A stretch of DNA of 64,000 nucleotides from a virus. The position numbers and the translations under genes were made by a program. Under the pieces are notes generated by a model. It did no database searches and had not been told where the DNA came from. It worked only from the letters and a program-made list of their open reading frames with translations. Positions within the stretch are counted from its first letter, which is position 1, and every line of letters begins with the position of its first letter. Location of the stretch: the IMG/VR virus record IMGVR_UViG_3300042541_001369, positions 1-64,000 of that record. One strand, given 5' to 3'. Below are positions 1 through 11,000 of this stretch, piece by piece.

Positions 1-2353
1 GAACCCCAATAGTCTCATTTGATTGTAGATATCTCCAAAATATAGAATCTAAGGTTGGATACCCACCAGTCTTACCATTAGAAGAGAATTGTCTATTTCT
101 AACATTAATAGTATTTAACCAAAATGTTTGAGCAAACTCAAAGAAAGTTTTTCGACTTGGTTGTGGATTAATCTCAGTCCAATCTACGCCACCTCTACTC
201 GGATAAGGACTATACGGTTTTGGATCACAAGGTGTTGGTGGAACGTAATTTAACCCCTCATCCGGTATTGGGTAATTATATTGCTGTGACATATACCATA
301 TATCGTAAGCAATCCCTTGTCCAGGATTTAAGAATAAATCAACATTCTTAACATTCAATACTAATTTTTCATCCGACACATAATATCTAGCATTAAGATT
401 GCCGTCAAGATTTCTTCTAATACCTATCTCATTATCAACCCAACTTTTATTGTTATCAATTGTTTCTCTTAACGTATACCCTAAATTCATAAATGGGAAC
501 TTACGATATCTATTCAAATATTCTTGACCATATGAATACGGTAATAATACTGTTTGATAATTCGGATTATTACCCACAAATACACTATTAGTTAGGTCTA
601 CATTTTCTGGAGCCCTATGTTGTGGTGTTTGTTCAAACCATCCACTACCCATTTGAAAGAAATAACTATCTGAGTTGATTGGTGTTGACGGATACCCATA
701 TTCATCCATAGGATATTCATCTATAGTTACATTAACATCTTGTATATCTCCCGTTGTTGTAAATCCAGTGTAAGTTTGACCAAAAATTGAATATATATCA
801 GCAGTATCTAATACCGGTGTTTGTTGTACATAAGTACCTCCAGATATCTGAGAGAATTGTGTGTCAAATTGAGATATGTTAATTTTTTGATCAGCAAGAT
901 AAACATACTCATTAAAATCAATCAATGCTTCAGGAGCCCCAATTAACCTCATTAAAATTTCAATCGATTTTCTAGTTCCTTTAGATTTAAATAGATACGC
1001 AGAATTCAACACTAAATTTCTATAATATTGGTAATTCAACTCATCTGGTGTTTGTTCTTGAGATAACCCAGGATAAACCGAAGCCTCATTATTTTTAGTC
1101 CCAAAGACTGATGTCAATAAATCTGTTTCTGATATTGGTGAAATATTAGTATTCCACCCAAGTGTTTGTGCAAGATTTTTAAGTAATTGTGATGGTATAT
1201 CATTACCAACATTATAATTAACAGATGTCATATAAGATAATGCTGTTATGTATTTTTTAACATCATCAAAACTTTTACCATAAATCTGTAACACTTTCTC
1301 AACTTTCTGATCTTGAGTGTCAAACTCTTTAAATGATCCCGTTGTTAAAAATCTCGAAACTAAATTTGTTCTATATAAATCAAAAGATTCACTAAGATCA
1401 CTTATTGAAATAATATACGTCTCAAAAGATTTTGTAATGATATCAATATTCCAAGTCCCATATAATGGCCAAGTAATATTTTTATTCTGAATGTAATACG
1501 TCCCATCTTCAGATTCCTTCGGTATTTTAAATGTTGCCGTATATTTTGGTGTGACGTTTCTGTTTAATAGGAAGTTTTCAACTTCGTCTAAATTCTCATT
1601 AAACACCTTATTAACTTCCAAGTCATTTGGTCGTATAACCAAATCATCAGTAGTTACGGTCTGACCTGAAAACGGATCCCCATAAACATACAATTTCAAT
1701 GTCCCACTCGTTAAACTTGTTGTTGGAACGATTCCCGTTACTCCATACCCAACCCCATTATAATAAAGTGAGTATTTTGCATACTGAACTTTCATATCTC
1801 TTAATGGAGAGACTTGGATTTCCTTTAATTGTAAATTTCTAGTTGAGTTTACCGTAAAGTCAACGTCAAATGGATTACGTAATCTAGACAAATCTAACTC
1901 AAAACTAGTTTCATTATTTTTCTTATCATACGTAATATTATTAGCTGTAGGTCCCGTCACATAATTAGGCCCCATATAAGTAACCTCTAACGCTCCCGGG
2001 AAATAACTAATTATTGTAGTAATTGACGCAGACATTCTTTTAACCATCGAACCATACAATGTAAAGTTAGTAACTTGAGTTAAATCGAAATTAGGGTATA
2101 CTTTGAAATTGTTTTCAATAATCGCTTTAGATTGATCAAGACTCTCAATCCCTAACGAACTTAAATTTATTGGTTCTGAAAATGTCCCAGTATTAAAAGT
2201 TCTATTTGTTTTCTCATTTGCCGATGTGGTAAATTCAAAATTCCCTTGCGTAAGACCTCCTCCCGACACAAGTTGTAAACCAACTAAGTTATCTGAGAAA
2301 GTACCAGCACCAGTTACGGGTTGTGGTGGACAAGTGTATTTCTTAATCGCCAT
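1..2353 (-). CDS. Baseplate/tail wedge protein, P2 gpI-like region (3' end outside window)
   Basis: An open frame of about 784 codons starts at ATG 2353 (MAIKKYTCPPQPVTG) and runs off the left edge without a stop, so the C-terminus is missing. The N-terminal third looks like beta-rich virion protein. The middle (roughly residues 290-460) has the pattern of tail proteins of the P2 gpI type: a helical stretch with VEKVLQIYGKSFDDVKKYI, then YRNLVLNSAYLFKSKGT followed by RKSIEILMRLIGAP, the 'KGT' turn seen where the chain joins the baseplate wedge. Its ATG overlaps the stop of the upstream gene as TAATG, so the two are probably translationally coupled. Position at the end of a baseplate gene array fits a wedge or wedge-to-fibre role. 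The homology call is from remembered family patterns; the virion assignment is firmer than the exact subunit. Confidence 0.6.
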   Translation of the reverse strand, partial: MAIKKYTCPPQPVTGAGTFSDNLVGLQLVSGGGLTQGNFEFTTSANEKTNRTFNTGTFSEPINLSSLGIESLDQSKAIIENNFKVYPNFDLTQVTNFTLYGSMVKRMSASITTIISYFPGALEVTYMGPNYVTGPTANNITYDKKNNETSFELDLSRLRNPFDVDFTVNSTRNLQLKEIQVSPLRDMKVQYAKYSLYYNGVGYGVTGIVPTTSLTSGTLKLYVYGDPFSGQTVTTDDLVIRPNDLEVNKVFNENLDEVENFLLNRNVTPKYTATFKIPKESEDGTYYIQNKNITWPLYGTWNIDIITKSFETYIISISDLSESFDLYRTNLVSRFLTTGSFKEFDTQDQKVEKVLQIYGKSFDDVKKYITALSYMTSVNYNVGNDIPSQLLKNLAQTLGWNTNISPISETDLLTSVFGTKNNEASVYPGLSQEQTPDELNYQYYRNLVLNSAYLFKSKGTRKSIEILMRLIGAPEALIDFNEYVYLADQKINISQFDTQFSQISGGTYVQQTPVLDTADIYSIFGQTYTGFTTTGDIQDVNVTIDEYPMDEYGYPSTPINSDSYFFQMGSGWFEQTPQHRAPENVDLTNSVFVGNNPNYQTVLLPYSYGQEYLNRYRKFPFMNLGYTLRETIDNNKSWVDNEIGIRRNLDGNLNARYYVSDEKLVLNVKNVDLFLNPGQGIAYDIWYMSQQYNYPIPDEGLNYVPPTPCDPKPYSPYPSRGGVDWTEINPQPSRKTFFEFAQTFWLNTINVRNRQFSSNGKTGGYPTLDSIFWRYLQSNETIGV

Positions 2354-3261
2354 TATTGAACTATGTTTGTGAAGTTTTTACTAAAATCAATATTATTACC
2401 TCTATCTTGTCTAACCTCATATAATAATTCATTAAATTGATCTCTAATTTCGTATAAATTGTATTGTTTATAGATGTTATTTTGATTGTCGTATAAGGTA
2501 TAAACACCATCATCAATAGATTTAGTTTGATTACCAAATAATGCAATAGCCAATGTTGAGAAATCATGTTCCGCAATTTCAATATCCAAAGTGATTGGGT
2601 TGAAAAAAGTATTGGTTATTATAATATCCTGATCAGGTTGACCTATATAAGGAATTGCATTAGGTTTATTTGTCGGTGCCGAGGACGGTGACAATGTGCA
2701 AAACACTAAATTAGTATTATTATCAGTATATCGATATCTAATAGATTTCTGAGATGTATTTGTTAAATTTTGAACAACTGGCTCACAGAAAAATGAAGAG
2801 GTTATTAATCTAAAAAAGTTAGGTATTTTTGTTCCATCAGAATTTAAATATTCAATTCTAAACCCAATTAACCCCTGATTAATAAATTTATTTCTATATT
2901 GTGATGGTACTGAATTTAAATCAATAACAATACCTCTAACATTAGGTAATGCCGATAAAACCCCACAATCTAACACTGTAGTTCTAATTTGAGCCGGTCT
3001 AATCAACAATGTATAAATTCCAATCTTATTGAATTGATCCGCAGGTAATTTCAAATTATATAACCCACCTAAAATTTCAACGCCAGGATTTCCTCCTGTA
3101 CTCGCATTATTGAAGTATGGTCTTAGGATAGACGGAGCGTCTAACTTAGTTAAAACAAAATTATCAGTTTCGTCTCTCGATGGGGTGTAATTTAAGATTA
3201 TCTCCACATCTTCGGGGGAGACATCGGCGGGTCTTATGGTTCCGTAAGTAGCAGTTGCCAA
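2353..3261 (-). CDS. Baseplate-block protein of unknown function, TTG start
   Basis: 302 residues, not recognised as a known family. The sequence is rich in N, T, I and Y with short beta-type segments, no signal peptide and no membrane helix, like its virion neighbours. The only plausible start is TTG at 3261: reading upstream, codons AAT, AAA, TAT and TAC are followed by an in-frame TAA. That TTG lies only four bases beyond the stop of the HNH gene. The other junctions in this block use ATG with 1-17 base overlaps or tight spacing, so the poor start may be a scar of the homing gene insertion. It overlaps the next gene by TAATG. Likely a minor baseplate component by position only. Confidence 0.6.
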   Translation of the reverse strand: MATATYGTIRPADVSPEDVEIILNYTPSRDETDNFVLTKLDAPSILRPYFNNASTGGNPGVEILGGLYNLKLPADQFNKIGIYTLLIRPAQIRTTVLDCGVLSALPNVRGIVIDLNSVPSQYRNKFINQGLIGFRIEYLNSDGTKIPNFFRLITSSFFCEPVVQNLTNTSQKSIRYRYTDNNTNLVFCTLSPSSAPTNKPNAIPYIGQPDQDIIITNTFFNPITLDIEIAEHDFSTLAIALFGNQTKSIDDGVYTLYDNQNNIYKQYNLYEIRDQFNELLYEVRQDRGNNIDFSKNFTNIVQ

Positions 3262-3265
3262 ATTT

Positions 3266-4204
3266 TTATAGTATTAATTCATTTATTGTTATTGAACATT
3301 TAGTTCTTTTTTTAATGTTTTCTTCCCAAGGAATAAACTCCAAATTTTTAATTCCCCCAATAATTTCAGGTGATATATTATTTTTAAATCCTTCTATAAT
3401 TGAATATTTATGGTCTAAATGAAACGCCCCGTCAACACCAGAATTATTTCTTTTTCCATAATTAGGTAATTGATTGATAGATTGTTGTCTTGTGAACCTC
3501 ATAACATCATTTTTATATTTTTTATAATCATCTTTAATATTTAAGTATTTGTCATATGATATCCCTCTAAATCTTTTTACAGTACCAACCGAGTTTCCCT
3601 CACTCATATTTCTACGATAATCGGTTAATTGTAAATATTTGTCAATAAAAGATTTTGTTAATCCTAACTGACAACCAATTTCTTCAGTATTTTTATAATC
3701 ATCCAAATACAACTTTTTAATTAAACTAATTTGTTCTTCAGATAAGTTAATTTTAACACCATTACTACGACCTTTCCTTAATATATTTTTTTCTTTTAAA
3801 ATTCTTTTAATTGGTGTAATACTGACATTAAAATCTATTGAAATTTTTTTTGCCGATAACCCTTCGTTATATTTTTTAATTATTGTATCAATATCGTCAA
3901 CACTAAATTCTTTTTTAGTTTTATCTCTATCTTCAATCCAAACATTTTTTTCAATCAAAATAGTTTTAACATTTTTGCGACCAATATTTATCATCATACT
4001 CACCTCACTATAACTAACCCCATTTTTATATAATTTAACTACCTCGCTAACAACCTCATCACTATATATTTTTTTCATGTGAGTTGGAGAACAGTTATTA
4101 CACTTCCAATTTTCTCGGATAGAACATTTTAACCTACTTTTAGTAGTGTAAGATTGTATTCCCCCACAATTAAAACAAGTTTTAATATATTCTTTATTAC
4201 TCAT
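3266..4204 (-). CDS. HNH homing-type endonuclease with zinc finger and three HTH repeats
   Basis: 312 residues in three parts. Residues about 10-41 hold four cysteines in CxxC pairs (CFNCGG and CNNC), a probable zinc-binding element. Three helix-turn-helix-like repeats follow at about 45-90, 100-145 and 155-195; each has a run such as EVVKLYKNGVSYSEVSMMIN or IIKKYNEGLSAKKISIDFNV and would read the DNA target. The C-terminal nuclease part has HLDHKYSIIEGF and, 24 residues on, NLEFIPWEENIKK, the H...N...N layout of HNH enzymes with conserved DH. It sits alone between two baseplate genes with its own ATATTTAT motif, as expected of a freestanding homing endonuclease that spreads by cutting phages lacking the insertion. 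No evidence shows whether it is active. Confidence 0.82.
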   Translation of the reverse strand: MSNKEYIKTCFNCGGIQSYTTKSRLKCSIRENWKCNNCSPTHMKKIYSDEVVSEVVKLYKNGVSYSEVSMMINIGRKNVKTILIEKNVWIEDRDKTKKEFSVDDIDTIIKKYNEGLSAKKISIDFNVSITPIKRILKEKNILRKGRSNGVKINLSEEQISLIKKLYLDDYKNTEEIGCQLGLTKSFIDKYLQLTDYRRNMSEGNSVGTVKRFRGISYDKYLNIKDDYKKYKNDVMRFTRQQSINQLPNYGKRNNSGVDGAFHLDHKYSIIEGFKNNISPEIIGGIKNLEFIPWEENIKKRTKCSITINELIL

Positions 4205-4218
4205 AACAATAAATATCC
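4205..4218 (-). promoter_or_regulatory. ATATTTAT-type upstream motif of the HNH gene
   Basis: In gene sense this reads GGATATTTATTGTT directly before the ATG at 4204. If it is a -10 element, transcription would begin almost at the start codon, so the homing gene would have a very short leader or none. Confidence 0.4.
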
Positions 4219-4221
4219 ATT

Positions 4222-5409
4222 TTATATTTTTATAACATTGAAAAACTTAAACCCATACTTTTCAAGGTCACCAACATTATCAACTTCCCCTAATCTCTCA
4301 AGTCTCTCTAATGCCGAGTTTTTACCTCTCTCAATGAAGACGTTGGATTGTATTTCTGCTTCATCAATTACATTTAATAATACTTCATTTTTTGTTATTG
4401 CCGAACAAACCATCATGTCAGGGGTCATTCCAGAAGAATAAACCGTAAATACAGTGGTTCCATCGTTATAATCATAGTAGTTAATGTCATTAATTGTATA
4501 GGCGGTGTATAGGTTATCGATAGATGGCCCAAAAAATGTCCCAACATTACCCGAGGTACCTGTCACCTGAATACCTATTTTATATTTCCCACCAAATAAA
4601 CCAGGATTATATTTACTACCGTATTGAGTTAAGTCATTCATCGTTGAATTTGTATACCCCGTAATTAGGAATGGAACTGTGGTGTAATTATAACTTGACT
4701 GATCATATACATCACAATTAGAATCCCCCGTAAATAAATAATCATACATAAATGATGTTCCTGTCCAATTCCCCCCCGCAGGTGTGAAATACGCAGTTCC
4801 ATTAGGGTTAGTGGCAATAATATTCGTAAATGGTACCGTAACATCTTTTTTAACCACATTATAACCCCACGGACTCATCCCAGACATTGTAATAGTATAG
4901 TTACCATTAGAGGCATAAGTGTGAGCATAATAATTAGGAGCTGTATAAGGAACTAATTCTAATGGTGAACCATCTCCCCAATCAATTTGGTAAGTCGCAA
5001 ATGATAAATACTTTTTAAATTCAGACTCTGAAGTATTATAAAAATAATAGGTATAAGGTGAAAATGTTGTTGCGGAAAATAAAAAATTAGTCATTGTTTC
5101 TTTTTGTATGACCATTCCATCAAACACGGAATAATATCCAATATCAATTGTGGTTTCAGTTAATAATATAGGTATGGTTAATCCTGTTAATAAAGAATCC
5201 CCACTTGTACCACCACTCACAATTTGTGACATTCCCGAATACACCCGAGTATATCCAGTGTATTGACTAGTTGTGGTAGTTGTCGTTATATCACAACAAG
5301 GATCCCCACTTAAATTAAATTGTGATGTACCAGCATCGTAAGATGCAAGAAATAAATCTCCATTAATAACTTCCGGGGAAATTCGTATACTATAATATCT
5401 ATCGTCCAT
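4222..5409 (-). CDS. PKD-domain baseplate/tail protein
   Basis: 395 residues. A PKD-like Ig fold is visible at about residues 140-190: YQIDWGDGSPLEL, then YYAHTYASNGNYTITMSG, the WGDG(S/T) and HxY..xGxYxVT signatures of that family. PKD domains usually mediate protein-protein or carbohydrate contacts. Near residue 40 is a six-threonine run after a cysteine pair (CCDITTTTTT), matching Thr-rich linkers in other virion proteins here. The C-terminal part has no recognised domain. The start ATG at 5409 overlaps the upstream stop (TAATG). Context between wedge-type genes suggests an exposed baseplate or short-fibre component; the exact role is unknown. Confidence 0.65.
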   Translation of the reverse strand: MDDRYYSIRISPEVINGDLFLASYDAGTSQFNLSGDPCCDITTTTTTSQYTGYTRVYSGMSQIVSGGTSGDSLLTGLTIPILLTETTIDIGYYSVFDGMVIQKETMTNFLFSATTFSPYTYYFYNTSESEFKKYLSFATYQIDWGDGSPLELVPYTAPNYYAHTYASNGNYTITMSGMSPWGYNVVKKDVTVPFTNIIATNPNGTAYFTPAGGNWTGTSFMYDYLFTGDSNCDVYDQSSYNYTTVPFLITGYTNSTMNDLTQYGSKYNPGLFGGKYKIGIQVTGTSGNVGTFFGPSIDNLYTAYTINDINYYDYNDGTTVFTVYSSGMTPDMMVCSAITKNEVLLNVIDEAEIQSNVFIERGKNSALERLERLGEVDNVGDLEKYGFKFFNVIKI

Positions 5410-6230
5410 TATGGGTTAATATATTCATACCATTTTATTGGTGAACCCGCACCTATACGGCTATTTAAATAATCAAATACTTGGTAAGTTTTTGTGGTAT
5501 AATCTAAAACCACTTTATTATAAAAGTATCTACCACCATCAAATATGAATTTATCGGGTAAAATTCCTTGTGGTTCATTCATCATCTTAACGAAAACACC
5601 AAATCTGCCGTCAAAAAATTTAGCTGACATGTAGAATGTATCAATATTTAAATAAGTTATATCTTTCAACCAATAAATAAAAAACCCTTCTTTATCACCA
5701 ACAAAATCCAGAGTATAAGACGGTTTTCTAATATCAACATTTGGTGTTAATGGTGATATACTCACATTTTCAGTCGCCCCTTGTTGTACAGGAATTATGA
5801 TTGTAAAATAATTAGTTTGACTTTGGGAATCTTTTGTGTCGTAAAAATCAAGTTTAAAAAAAGATTTGGTAAACGGTTTTTCATAAAAATAAACCTGTGT
5901 TGGTGAAAACCCAGATGGTACCGCATTTGGGAATAAATAACTATTAACCCAATCGGTTGATGTTGTAGACGCAATCACAGGAACACTAGAGTCATAAAAA
6001 TGAAAATCATATTTAATTTCAGTTTTTTGATTTGGTTCATAAGATAAATGACTAAATCTTGATACCTCATAATCTTTAGCAATACCAATAACATCCGTTA
6101 AAACATCTTCTTCATAAATCTCAATACTATCATCTCTACCATAGAAATCCCATTTAATTTCAATAGGTAAATCGATAGCTTTGTTTCCCGTTGGGATGGT
6201 AAATAAAAATTTGTTACTCACAATTATCAA
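5409..6230 (-). CDS. Unknown baseplate-block protein
   Basis: 273 residues, not recognised. It is beta-rich and aromatic-rich (for example DLPIEIKWDFYGRDDSIEIYEEDVL near the N-terminus, split here as DLPIEIKWDFY then DDSIEIYEE), with no signal peptide or membrane helix. Its first 17 bases overlap the end of the 595-aa gene upstream and its stop overlaps the PKD gene start as TAATG. Such tight coupling suggests stoichiometric production with its neighbours. A virion role is inferred from position only. Confidence 0.6.
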   Translation of the reverse strand: MIIVSNKFLFTIPTGNKAIDLPIEIKWDFYGRDDSIEIYEEDVLTDVIGIAKDYEVSRFSHLSYEPNQKTEIKYDFHFYDSSVPVIASTTSTDWVNSYLFPNAVPSGFSPTQVYFYEKPFTKSFFKLDFYDTKDSQSQTNYFTIIIPVQQGATENVSISPLTPNVDIRKPSYTLDFVGDKEGFFIYWLKDITYLNIDTFYMSAKFFDGRFGVFVKMMNEPQGILPDKFIFDGGRYFYNKVVLDYTTKTYQVFDYLNSRIGAGSPIKWYEYINP

Positions 6231-8001
6231 TGGTTGGATCTGCGATTATGGTTTGTTCACTATAATTAGTTCCTTCTGGTATTATTCTAAAAATAATATT
6301 ACGAAAAGGGTAGTGAACACCGTTTAAAAAGGGGTAATTTACGCCAATACCACCACTATCAACAAACCCATACGGATATAAATCTCTCCATATAAACGAA
6401 TCTTTAGTTGTTGAGAAATGAGCATAATCCGGTATCCCAACAACATTTTTAATATCACCATCTTCAATATAATCTGAAAACACCCTTGTTGTTAACACAT
6501 GATGTGGTTGATAATAATACCCAAGTTGATTCTCCACCGTAGTCCCAATTCTAAATGAAAAAGGATTAAATCTTAATTTGTGAAATATGTTTGAGACAAC
6601 CCTCTCTTTTTGGTCATAATCATTCCATTCACAATAATCACCATCAATAACATCCCCCTCTTTAAGGGATTCAATATATGTGAATGTTATTGGCCCTGAT
6701 GCTGGGCCAAACCCTGTACTAATAGGGGTTGTATACGTATTAATTGGGAAATTACAATCGGAATTACTTTGTCCATTCGACCACCAAGAACTAGGTTGAC
6801 CTAATGGGTTTAAAGGTAAGTTAAATTCAAACCCTTGTTTTAATCCGTGATATCCTCCCAACCCATCTGGTATACCAAACATCCATCCAAAATAACCTTT
6901 ATATATAACGGTAAAGAATAATTCAGTTATTGGTCTTTTTTGGTTATCTCTAATCGGATTAACACTAATATCTTTATTAAAAGATAATGTATAAGATTGA
7001 GACCCTTCTTTAATTGATACTCTAGCGATATGGTCAGGTGTTAATCCACTACTTTCATATTGTTTCTTTTGTCCAAAAACATTTTGCTCAAATCCAGCTT
7101 TAACTAAAATAGCATTTTCCGATTCTGTTAATAATTTATTTCTTCTAACATAATACGTTGAAATCGTATCCGCCTCATGGTCATTTAATATCACCCTTTT
7201 TGCCGTCCCTATTACACCATCATTAAAAACTCCAGGTAAGTATCCAACATCAATAATGTTAAAAACATATTGTTCGCTACCAAAAGTATCAACCCCTAAA
7301 GAATCTATTTGAAATTTATCAATACCATTGTATAAAAAATTTAACTTAACAAATTCACCAACCGACATTCCGTGTTTAACGGGACATCTAAATGAAATCG
7401 TATTCATACCATTATGGGTAGTATTCTCAATAATAAAAGGAATCCCATCGCCCACAACCCACGTCATTGATGCGAACGTCTTTTTATCCGTTGCGGTCAT
7501 AATTTTAGTATAATCATTTTCATACCCATAACTAACAAAGAAGTTCCAATTGTAACTTGACGCGCTTTGGGGTATAAATGTTAAATGTTCATTCGGTGAT
7601 TGGGTATATCCCATAACATTATAATCTGTTCTAATAAAATCAAATTCATTATACTGGGGAAATCCTGACCACGACACATCGTTAGGGGGATTAGTACATT
7701 GGTCAATAGTCGCAGCAATCGAATTTATATAATATAAATTATTTTCAAATGGGGGGTAATTGGTAAATCCGGAATAAGAGTTTTGAAATAAAAGTGAAAA
7801 TTTACACGTAGGTCTAATAACATCAGAATTTTGTCGTTCATCATTAAAAAGTCGTTCTAAATCAACATCAATATTTCTATCAAACTCAACATTCTCTTTT
7901 ACTGTCTGTATTAATGGTACGTTAAATAATAATGTTGTGTCCGGAGCGGATTTATAACGTAACGAACCTAAAATTACCCTAATATCTTGTCTATTTCCCA
8001 T
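6214..8001 (-). CDS. Unknown baseplate-block protein, 595 aa
   Basis: No family recognised. The N-terminal 50 residues (RQDIRVILGSLRYKSAPDT onward) are followed by a long Gly/Asn/Tyr/Pro-rich body of the kind found in phage tail-surface proteins. No hydrophobic helix is long enough to span a membrane. Its ATG at 8001 lies one base past the stop of the 1694-aa gene, and its end overlaps the following gene by 17 bases. Probably a structural baseplate protein made with the 1694-aa protein. Confidence 0.6.
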   Translation of the reverse strand: MGNRQDIRVILGSLRYKSAPDTTLLFNVPLIQTVKENVEFDRNIDVDLERLFNDERQNSDVIRPTCKFSLLFQNSYSGFTNYPPFENNLYYINSIAATIDQCTNPPNDVSWSGFPQYNEFDFIRTDYNVMGYTQSPNEHLTFIPQSASSYNWNFFVSYGYENDYTKIMTATDKKTFASMTWVVGDGIPFIIENTTHNGMNTISFRCPVKHGMSVGEFVKLNFLYNGIDKFQIDSLGVDTFGSEQYVFNIIDVGYLPGVFNDGVIGTAKRVILNDHEADTISTYYVRRNKLLTESENAILVKAGFEQNVFGQKKQYESSGLTPDHIARVSIKEGSQSYTLSFNKDISVNPIRDNQKRPITELFFTVIYKGYFGWMFGIPDGLGGYHGLKQGFEFNLPLNPLGQPSSWWSNGQSNSDCNFPINTYTTPISTGFGPASGPITFTYIESLKEGDVIDGDYCEWNDYDQKERVVSNIFHKLRFNPFSFRIGTTVENQLGYYYQPHHVLTTRVFSDYIEDGDIKNVVGIPDYAHFSTTKDSFIWRDLYPYGFVDSGGIGVNYPFLNGVHYPFRNIIFRIIPEGTNYSEQTIIADPTIDNCE

Positions 8002-8002
8002 A

Positions 8003-11000
8003 TTAATCAGTTATTGTTTCAAATGATAACCATTTAGTCGCAAATCTATCGAAAGATGTTTTACCCTTTTTAAGTCCAAAATAAAAATGGAATGGTGCCC
8101 CTACGGTTATTGTTCTGGATAATGGTATATTAGGGTCTTGTGTTGTAGGGTTAGGTTCATATAGACCAGCACCATCAACTTGATATATATACCCTTTAAA
8201 ATCTTTAATGTTTGACGTTGATCCTCTAAAATATCTTGAATTTGGGTCAAGCCTATCCAAAGTTTGGTATTTATGTGTGAAAAACTTAAATCCACTAATT
8301 GGTGATGTATACCAATCATTACTTTGACTACCAAAGATACTATCACCGACCGAATTTGATTTAACTTCCCATTGATATAACGGGATTTCTTGAGTAAACA
8401 CGTTGATATTATTGAACGTGCACGAATCCGTAATCGCAGCATTATTATTAATAATCGTTCTCCGAGGTGTAATAAAGTCTCTAACTTGAGTATCAGATGA
8501 AAAGAATATACCAATAATCCCATTACCAACGGTAAAACTATTAAAATAAATAGGGTCTTGGGGTGGACCTGGAGCTGTCGGATAATTCTCTGGCTCAAAA
8601 TCAGCAACCCCCAACTCAGAACTAATCGATATCATTTGAGCATAATCCGCATCCACAAATTGTTTACTTCTTTTATCAAAATAAGATAAAACATTTGCCC
8701 CTCCTGTCCCAAACATTTGACCCAAGAAACTTGTATTCGTTAATCTACTAATAATAAATAAATTTAAAATCTCAGAAATATCTGTAAATGTTGTTTCACC
8801 TAAATTATTAACAACATACCCATCATAATCATCGGACATCGTAATTTCTTGTAGATACTGACTTCTAGGTCCTAAGTCCATAATTGTTGTTGGATATTTT
8901 AAATTTTTAGAATTCCCACCATAAGTGCCACTACCTGACAAAGGTGTTGGAGCATCCGACCCAATAAACCCAACACCATTTTTCCATGGACTACTCCTAT
9001 AATAAAAATTGTTTGTGGGATGTAAAACCAATGTGTCCCTACAATATTTACTATAAGGTCGATTTAAAGAATCATAAAATCTATCATTTTTAAATGAAAA
9101 CGCGTATAACGATCCATTAATCCAATTGTTAGTGAATATATGAGACCATACATTACGACAAGCAGCAAACGTTATTTGTAATCTTGACGACCATTCAGTA
9201 ATTAAACGAAGATCCCTCGGTAAACTTAAAAAGATTGTCGTTACTAATACATAACACCCATTTACCATAATATTTTTACCTTCACATGTATAACAGTCGT
9301 CACCATCTGGTGCAACGTCAACTTCATTTACATTTGGTAGATAACAACTTAATGGAACCATACCCCCACAAGTAAAGGTCTCTAAAATCGATGTGCTCAC
9401 ACCTGTAAAAGCTTCTTCTGAAAATTCTCCCGAATCAGAAATAGATGGAGAATTAGAAGCAGTACCTCCCAACGTAGACGATGTCCCTTCATCACTAATT
9501 AAAAACGCCCCAAAGCTAGTATTACTATGTAATGCGTAACTATTATTAAGATTATTAACTACTGATGTGGATGTTGGTAATCTGTCCGATCTCATAACAA
9601 TTTGATTACCCGAAGAACCTAAATTAGTATAACTATATGTTCCCGAATATCTTGGTGCGTAATAAATAGCATTATAACCAAGATACGAATTATTAGGTTT
9701 CATTATAATATTTTGTAACATAACGGATCCCCCATCAACAATCTCATTTATAAAATAACCTCTATTATCCGATGAATAAGTATTAACCGTCCAATCATAA
9801 TATCCGCAGATCCCAGGGATAGGTGGTAGCCAAACATATTGATCCCACTCAATTGTAAATCCATTATACGCCCAATCAATTAATGGATCAGGAACGAATG
9901 AATTAATTGATGCGGATTTAGTAGACAGTTCAGTATGACAAGCCGCATATAACCCTGGTGATCCCGCAGCAGGGACAAAACTAATATTACTATCATCAAG
10001 AGATGAATAATAACTTGGTAAATTTGATGTAAAACCCGTAAAACCAGCATTTGCTGGGATAGGTTCAGGTAGAAAATGAAATGAGTCATAATATAAATTC
10101 TCAGTAGTCCATGGATCTGATTGTGTAACATCAGATGTCATATTATGTCTAACAGAAGCAAACGACCCTTGTATTGGGTAATTTAATTTATACAGTAATG
10201 TTGGCCCACCCACAACTAACGACGGAACACTAGTTGGATATCCAAATAATTTACTTAAATCGTATGAATTTTGTAACCTTGTTGAGTTAGGGTCAACACC
10301 TCTAACTAAAAACGTCAAAACTTGTAAACCCCCATCTAAATATGACTGTAAAGGATTCTCCCTCAGAATAAGAGGTGAACCAGACCCAGCTGAAGATTCA
10401 AACGCACAATTATTACCAGTAACATATGTGAAAACCATATCGTTATTTAAATAACGATTATTTAAAGTAATGTCACTACCAACAGGGTTAGATAACCCTG
10501 AGAATGAATTATATGTCATTGCCGTAATAACTTGATAATATTCAATATCAATTGGGAATTTGGCGTATAATGCATCAGTAGGATCTTGATTTATTATATA
10601 TAGTGAGTTTGGTGGCGATATCGTACCTGACCCATCAGGGTTCGCATAATTAATTTGTAACGTTCCCGAATTATTTATAGTTGTTCCTGTTATACTTTTA
10701 CTTCCAAATTGGTTATATGTAGTAAACCCAGTAATATTAACATCTGTTGATAACATAGGGTCTTGGAAGGAAATTAATTGTCCTGGTTGAAGTAGGGATG
10801 AGTTAGATGGTTGACATGAAATAACCAATACATTATCATAATGAAATTTTGCCAATGGATTATTTAATGTTGTGTCAAACGTAACTTTAATCCTATTCTC
10901 CCCCCCACCTGGATTTAAACCACCAACATTATCAAAATATTTAGCTTTATTATTGAATAAATTAATTCTTTCCGCCAAAGTAATACTTGTTGTGAATATC

